Below are positions 6,628 to 10,211 of a DNA stretch of 10,211 bases, piece after piece. The translations under genes and the position numbers were made by a program. The notes under the pieces were generated by a model that was not told where the DNA came from, did no database searches, and saw only the letters and a program-made list of their open reading frames with translations. Numbering within the stretch: the first letter of the stretch is position 1; each line of letters begins with the position of its first letter. This DNA is from Cephalothrix spiralis (taxonomy: Eukaryota; Nemertea; Palaeonemertea; Archinemertea; Cephalotrichidae), in the NCBI GenBank assembly GCA_032353305.1, contig JAUCNG010415244.1, positions 1 through 10,211 of the forward strand, in the 5' to 3' direction.

Positions 6628-7114
6628 TCAGATTACTCCGACGTAGCCTTTCATTCGTCATAGAACCACCATTTTAATTGAAATATAATTGAATCATACT
6701 TTTAACTTTCAGATGTACCAAGTGCACCGAAAGATCTCAAGACAACAGATATTCTCGCTGATTCTCTAACATTAACGTGGAAGGCACCTGAAGATAATGG
6801 TGGTAGCCAAATTACCGGTTACGTCATCGAAAGACGTGATTCATTCCAACGAACATGGTTAACAGTTGGACACACACGCGACATGTCATATGCTGACACC
6901 AAGGTCTCAGAAGGTTCACAATATGTGTTCCAAGTCCGTGCTGAAAATGAATGTGGAGTTGGTGAACCTGTGGAGACATCTATGCCAGTTACTGCCAAGA
7001 ATCCATTCGGTATAGTTTCATTTCCATTCAGTTTATTATAAATTCTAAAACCTTTTGATATGATATGTTGGTGAACCTAAAGGAACCAATTTAAGGACTA
7101 ATTAAATCAAGCTT
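6628..7114 (+). repeat. FN3-B block copy 2 (487-bp duplicated segment)
   Basis: This is the same length as 1470-1956 and aligns to it without indels. Beyond AAGCTT (7109-7114) it continues as unique sequence toward FN3-C. This copy is therefore likely the original location. Confidence 0.88.
6713..7009 (+). CDS. FN3-B exon copy 2
   Basis: This 297-nt phase 1-1 exon encodes an FN3 domain with LTLTWKAPEDNGGS, ITGYVIERRD, YVFQVRAENECGVGEP and the tail TAKNPFG. It differs from copy 1 at three bases, giving MPVTAK here against MSVNAK there. This tail is closer to the other FN3 tails of the window (VTIKEP, VTAKEP), so copy 2 may be the ancestral version. The acceptor is TTTCAG ending at 6712 and the donor GTATAG at 7010. 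It is joined to FN3-C, making a tandem FN3 pair before Ig5. Confidence 0.93.
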
Positions 7115-7209
7115 TTTATAATATTTTCAAAAAGATTATCTGGATGATGACATTTTAAAAAATCTGTAATGTCAATAAAATGCGTATGTAAAGTTCATCC
7201 TTATTTCAG

Positions 7210-7512
7210 ATAAACCTGGTAATCCTATCAAACCAAAGATTGCTGATATGTCAAAGAAGACTGCTACTCTTGTTTGGGGTGAACCTTCCATTGACGGTGG
7301 CAGTCCTATCATCAACTACGTCATCGAATACAAAATTGTCGGAACATTTAACTGGCTTCGTGCCAACTTTGAACAAGTCAAGATCTCAATTTATACCGTG
7401 GAAGGCCTGAAAGAAGGATACGAATATGAATTCAGAATTGCTGCCGAAAACAAAGCTGGAGTCGGACTATTCACCTCCACTGCAGCTCCTGTTACAATCA
7501 AGGAACCAATCA
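7210..7512 (+). CDS. FN3-C exon (twitchin/titin-like protein)
   Basis: This 303-nt phase 1-1 exon is single-copy in the window and encodes one FN3 domain. Its split first codon with FN3-B2 is GAT (Asp). Landmarks are KPGNPIKPKIADMS, TATLVWGEPSIDGGSPI, INYVIEYK, NWLRANF, LKEGYEYEFRIAAENKAGVG and the tail VTIKEPI. The IDGGSP/INYVIEYK and AENKAGVG signatures are the standard ones of twitchin, projectin and titin FN3 domains. The acceptor is TTTCAG ending at 7209 and the donor GTATGT at 7513. It completes an FN3-FN3-Ig triplet with B2 and Ig5. Confidence 0.93.
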
Positions 7513-7667
7513 GTATGTTTTTTTCATTCCATATTTGACTTGTCACAGCAGTCAAAAATATTTACATTAAATACAAAATAAAAATAAGGTCTGATACGAG
7601 ATGACAGGTGTTTCTCAATGAAAACCATAATGTGATGTTTGTAATTTGATATTCATCTTCATTTCAG

Positions 7668-7955
7668 TCGGTGATCCTCCTGCAATCATCATTGAGCTTT
7701 CGGACTTCACCACTGTTGCACCAAGGACAGCCTTATTGGAATGCAGTATTAAATCAGGAAAGCTAGAACCGGTAGTTCACTGGTATAAGGACGGTCGTGA
7801 GATTCGTCATTGTCAGAAATATCAGATGAGTTATGGTAGCGATATCGCTTCTCTAACTATCACACAAACAGACTTTACTGACGCTGCTAGTTACAGATGT
7901 GAAGTTTCAAACGCCTTAGGTCGCGTTGAAACTTCAGGAAAACTTACTGTTCATG
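7668..7955 (+). CDS. Ig5 exon (I-set Ig with disulfide cysteines)
   Basis: This 288-nt phase 1-1 exon encodes an Ig domain beginning GDPPAIIIEL. It is the only Ig in the window with both core cysteines: LLECSIK in the B strand and YRCEVSN in the F strand. The tryptophan is in VVHWYKDGREI, and SDIASLTITQTDFTDAASYRCE is the typical E/F run. Its loop after the first cysteine is longer than in Ig1-4 and Ig6. It is followed directly by another Ig (Ig6), which interrupts the FN3-FN3-Ig order. The acceptor is TTTCAG ending at 7667 and the donor GTAAGT at 7956. Confidence 0.92.
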
Positions 7956-8542
7956 GTAAGTATGTCATTATCAAAACTGTATTAGAGTTAGTGAAGGCTT
8001 TCGGAAATGCAGGACTGTGGGTGTATCCGAACATTATATCATTCTGAGGACTGCCCATTTTATATACGTAACATATGGTCGCTGTTATGAATGATAAGAG
8101 AAAAATTGAATTGAAAAAGTTAAAGAACATTCATGTAAAAACATACAGGTTTTCATAATCCAAAAATAAATAAATCTGGAATAGCTGATCCTAAAGAACC
8201 AGCTTAACCCTACGCGATTGCTTGATTTCTACTCATATGGTAATAATTGCATTGCATCATGGGTAATAAAATGGGAACATTCTGAAACGGCATCGAAAAT
8301 TGGAACAAACTTTTCGCAATGCAGCCATATGGTACTGTACGTCGTTTATTTAGTCCAGTGGAATTTGAATCACGTAACAGATGAGCCGTAATTATTGCAG
8401 CTAAACGCGGAAAAATAATAAATATTGAGATTGATTGATTAAATGATAAAATTGTAGTACAATTTATATGTGCTACGTTTGAAACTCGTGCTATGAATTT
8501 AGAAGAGAGAATTATATTATTTTTATATTTTTTTTCTTTCAG
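7956..8542 (+). other. Intron between Ig5 and Ig6-FN3-FN3
   Basis: This 587-bp intron is unique in the window. It ends in a long T-rich tract and the acceptor TTTCAG. A minus-strand open frame of 124 codons spans 8210-8584, but I recognise no family in it and it overlaps the next exon. I see no RNA gene or element here. Confidence 0.85.
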
Positions 8543-9439
8543 TGCCTCCTGTGATTGAACCAGGTACATACATGAAAGCACCACAAGCTATCAAGGTTGG
8601 CAACTCTCTTATCCTCACTGCTGATATTACAGGTTTCCCCAAACCAAATATTGAATGGGTATTGAACGACAAACCAATTATCCCATCAAGTCTTATTTAC
8701 ATAGATAAATCTGATACTCATTCAACTTTGACTATCCGTAACTGTTCACTAAAAAATGCTGGAACATACAAGATTGTCGCCGAAAATATTGTTGGTACAT
8801 ACTCGACTGAAGCTGATATCAAGATCAGAGATCGTCCATCTGCACCTCGAAATTTCACAGTCTCCCAAGTCAACGAAGACGTCATAACTCTTGTTTGGGA
8901 AGAACCAGAGAAAGATGGCGGTTCTGAAATCACCGGATATTGCTTTGTAAAGCGTGAAGAAAACAGAGCTGCATGGGTTGGTGTTGGTAGCGTACGTGGC
9001 AACCTTACATCTACCACTTTTAAACACCTTGATGACGGAAACAGCTATTACTTCCGTGTTATGGCTAAGAATTCAGTTGGAACAAGTAATCATGCTGAAA
9101 CATATGTTGCTGCTCAAGCCAAGTGCACGTACGACCCACCATCAGTTCCTAGAAGTCTTAATGTCACAGAAGCAAGTGGAAGCAAGATATCGATTTCGTG
9201 GAATGAACCAGACAAAGACGGTGGATCTGCAATTACCAATTACATCATCGAAAGACGTCAAGTCAATGCTTTCAGTCCATGCTGGCAGAAACATAACAGA
9301 AAAGCAGTTATTACATCGAACTATACTATGACCGATGTAATTGCGAATGCTGATTACGAAATTAGAATTGCATGCGAATCAGCCGGCGGAATCAGTCAAT
9401 ACACTCCAGCACTAGCTGTCACTGCAAAGGAACCATTCA
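8543..9439 (+). CDS. Three-domain exon: Ig6-FN3-FN3 (twitchin/titin-like protein)
   Basis: This 897-nt exon (299 codons, phase 1-1) is unlike the one-domain exons before it. Residues about 1-96 are an I-set Ig domain: VPPVIEP start, GFPKPNIEW, STLTIRNCSLKNAGTY and VAENIVGTYS. It has no core cysteines; Ala and Ile stand at those positions. Residues about 97-195 are an FN3 domain: RPSAPRNFTV, ITLVWEEPEKDGGS, ITGYCFVKRE, YYFRVMAKNSVGTS. Residues about 198-298 are a second FN3: DPPSVPRSLNV, ISISWNEPDKDGGS, ITNYIIERRQ, YEIRIACESAGGIS and the tail VTAKEPF. Ig-FN3-FN3 in one exon matches the repeating module of twitchin and projectin. The acceptor is TTTCAG and the donor GTAAGT at 9440; downstream exons lie outside the window. 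Confidence 0.94.
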
Positions 9440-9820
9440 GTAAGTTTGCCAATGATTTCAGCTGAATACCATCGGGGTCTATCAATGACCTTTAGACAAG
9501 CTTCTCATTCTTGCAAAAATTGTGATAAGAAGCTGTTAATATTACAGTTTATGGTAAAATATCAGTGACCACTTTACCCGAGCCGAAGCCTCGGTCTTTA
9601 GATGAAAATATGTGCAAAATTCCGTCGGATTCTCGGAAAATCTGATCGGGGAAAAGGTAGTTTAAATAGCCTAACTAAACATTGAGCTAGGTTCATGCAA
9701 AGGTTGAACAAAGTCAGACTAAATGAAGGGTGTAGATAGGCCTATCGCTATAGATACGTACTAGTTTTGATGGTCCTATCAAACATTAGTAGTAATACAC
9801 CCCTCCCGGGTCCAAAATCC

Positions 9821-9956
9821 AAGATGGCCGCCATGACGTCATCACGTGACGTAGAGTGACGTAGGCTGTGACGTTATCACGTGACCAGTTTTCAAGATGG
9901 CCGCCATGACGTCATCACGTGACGTTATCACCGCCATGACGTCATCACGTGACGTA
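9821..9956. repeat. CpG-rich repeat cluster with CRE-like, E-box and YY1-like motifs
   Basis: A unit starting AAGATGGCCGCCATGACGTC and continuing ATCACGTGACGT occurs at 9821-9852 and 9894-9925; a shortened copy (from CCGCC) lies at 9931-9956. TGACGTCA occurs at 9834, 9907 and 9937, and TCACGTGAC at 9842, 9877, 9915 and 9945. A further AAGATGGCGGC follows near 10005. TGACGTCA is the CREB/ATF palindrome, CACGTG the bHLH E-box, and AAGATGGCGGC the YY1 consensus. It could be an intronic enhancer or promoter, or simply part of a dispersed repeat. Confidence 0.6.
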
Positions 9957-10139
9957 GACTGTGACGTATCTGTGGTGCAAAATCCAAGATGATCGCCAAA
10001 ATCGAAGATGGCGGCAAAAATCTTGGAAAATGATCGGCTTCGTCGATTCTTCGCAATAAAGAGTACCAGATCAAGTCAAAAAATTACCGGATGACAAGAT
10101 GTCGATATATATATTTACCATACATCAATATATGGGGTG

Positions 10140-10211
10140 GTGACTAAAACACGGGACAGAGACAAAAGACGGGACGGAACGGGACGGAACACTAGTGACT
10201 AAAAGCCGGGA
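10140..10211. repeat. GGGAC-rich minisatellite-like repeat, cut by window edge
   Basis: GGGACGGAAC is repeated exactly in tandem at 10171-10190, with a further GGGAC at 10153. GTGACTAAAA occurs at 10140-10149 and again at 10195-10204, 55 bp apart, and each is followed by a GGGA-containing stretch. This looks like the start of a longer array of roughly 55-bp units that continues outside. Confidence 0.55.

Larger units (their letters stand above)
9440..10211 (+). other. Intron, 5' part, downstream of the three-domain exon
   Basis: The intron begins GTAAGT and has no recognisable exon to the window end. To about 9800 it shows nothing I can name. Beyond that it holds the CpG-rich motif cluster and the edge repeat listed separately. 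Confidence 0.8.

Noticed and set aside
8210-8584. 124-codon minus-strand open frame in the intron before the three-domain exon
   Set aside because: It has no recognised family or motif, it overlaps a well supported exon, and the AT-rich sequence makes chance frames of this size plausible. A protein search would decide.
8954-9331. 125-codon plus-strand frame and two minus-strand frames inside the three-domain exon
   Set aside because: They are shifted frames within a clear Ig-FN3-FN3 reading frame, with no domain signature.
323-9439. Assigning a specific gene symbol such as unc-22, bt or TTN
   Set aside because: No kinase domain or other diagnostic region is present and the organism is unknown; family-level identity is as far as the sequence supports.
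9513-9534. Short inverted repeat around AAGCTTCT / AGAAGCT as a terminator or hairpin RNA
   Set aside because: There are only about seven paired bases, within a eukaryotic intron, which is expected by chance.

Overview
This window is invertebrate animal nuclear DNA: an internal stretch of one plus-strand gene for a giant modular muscle protein of the twitchin/projectin/titin family. It is AT-rich and built from small spliceosomal exons with GT..AG borders. The exons encode immunoglobulin I-set (Ig) and fibronectin type III (FN3) domains. Neither the start nor the stop of the gene is present, and no kinase domain is visible. The phylum cannot be fixed from the sequence; a marine invertebrate such as a mollusc or cnidarian is only a guess.

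I can place 13 exons encoding 15 domains (4302 nt, 1434 codons). In order they are FN3-A1, Ig1, FN3-B1, FN3-A2, Ig2, FN3-A3, Ig3, FN3-A4, Ig4, FN3-B2, FN3-C, Ig5, and one 897-nt exon carrying Ig6-FN3-FN3. Every exon starts and ends in phase 1, so each can be included or skipped without shifting the frame. FN3-FN3-Ig runs such as B1-A2-Ig2 and B2-C-Ig5, and the K(E/N)P(F/I) tails of several FN3 domains, fit twitchin/titin-like thick-filament proteins.

Positions 1-6627 are a recent tandem array: four copies of a roughly 1.5-kb unit (intron, FN3-A exon, intron, Ig exon, intron). A 487-bp FN3-B block follows copies 1 and 4. Intron markers show that copies 1 and 3 are one subtype and copies 2 and 4 another, so a two-unit block was probably duplicated. 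The window opens exactly on a unit border, so the array probably continues upstream. Each FN3-A/Ig intron carries a relic resembling the start of a further domain exon. Copies 1 and 3 carry a perfect hairpin whose loop is inverted relative to copies 2 and 4. A 300-bp TTAA-flanked element, possibly a piggyBac-type MITE, sits in the intron after Ig4.

Positions 7010-9439 are single-copy exons. The last intron (9440 onward) contains a CpG-rich cluster of repeated CRE-like, E-box and YY1-like motifs and, at the window edge, the start of a GGGAC-rich minisatellite-like repeat.
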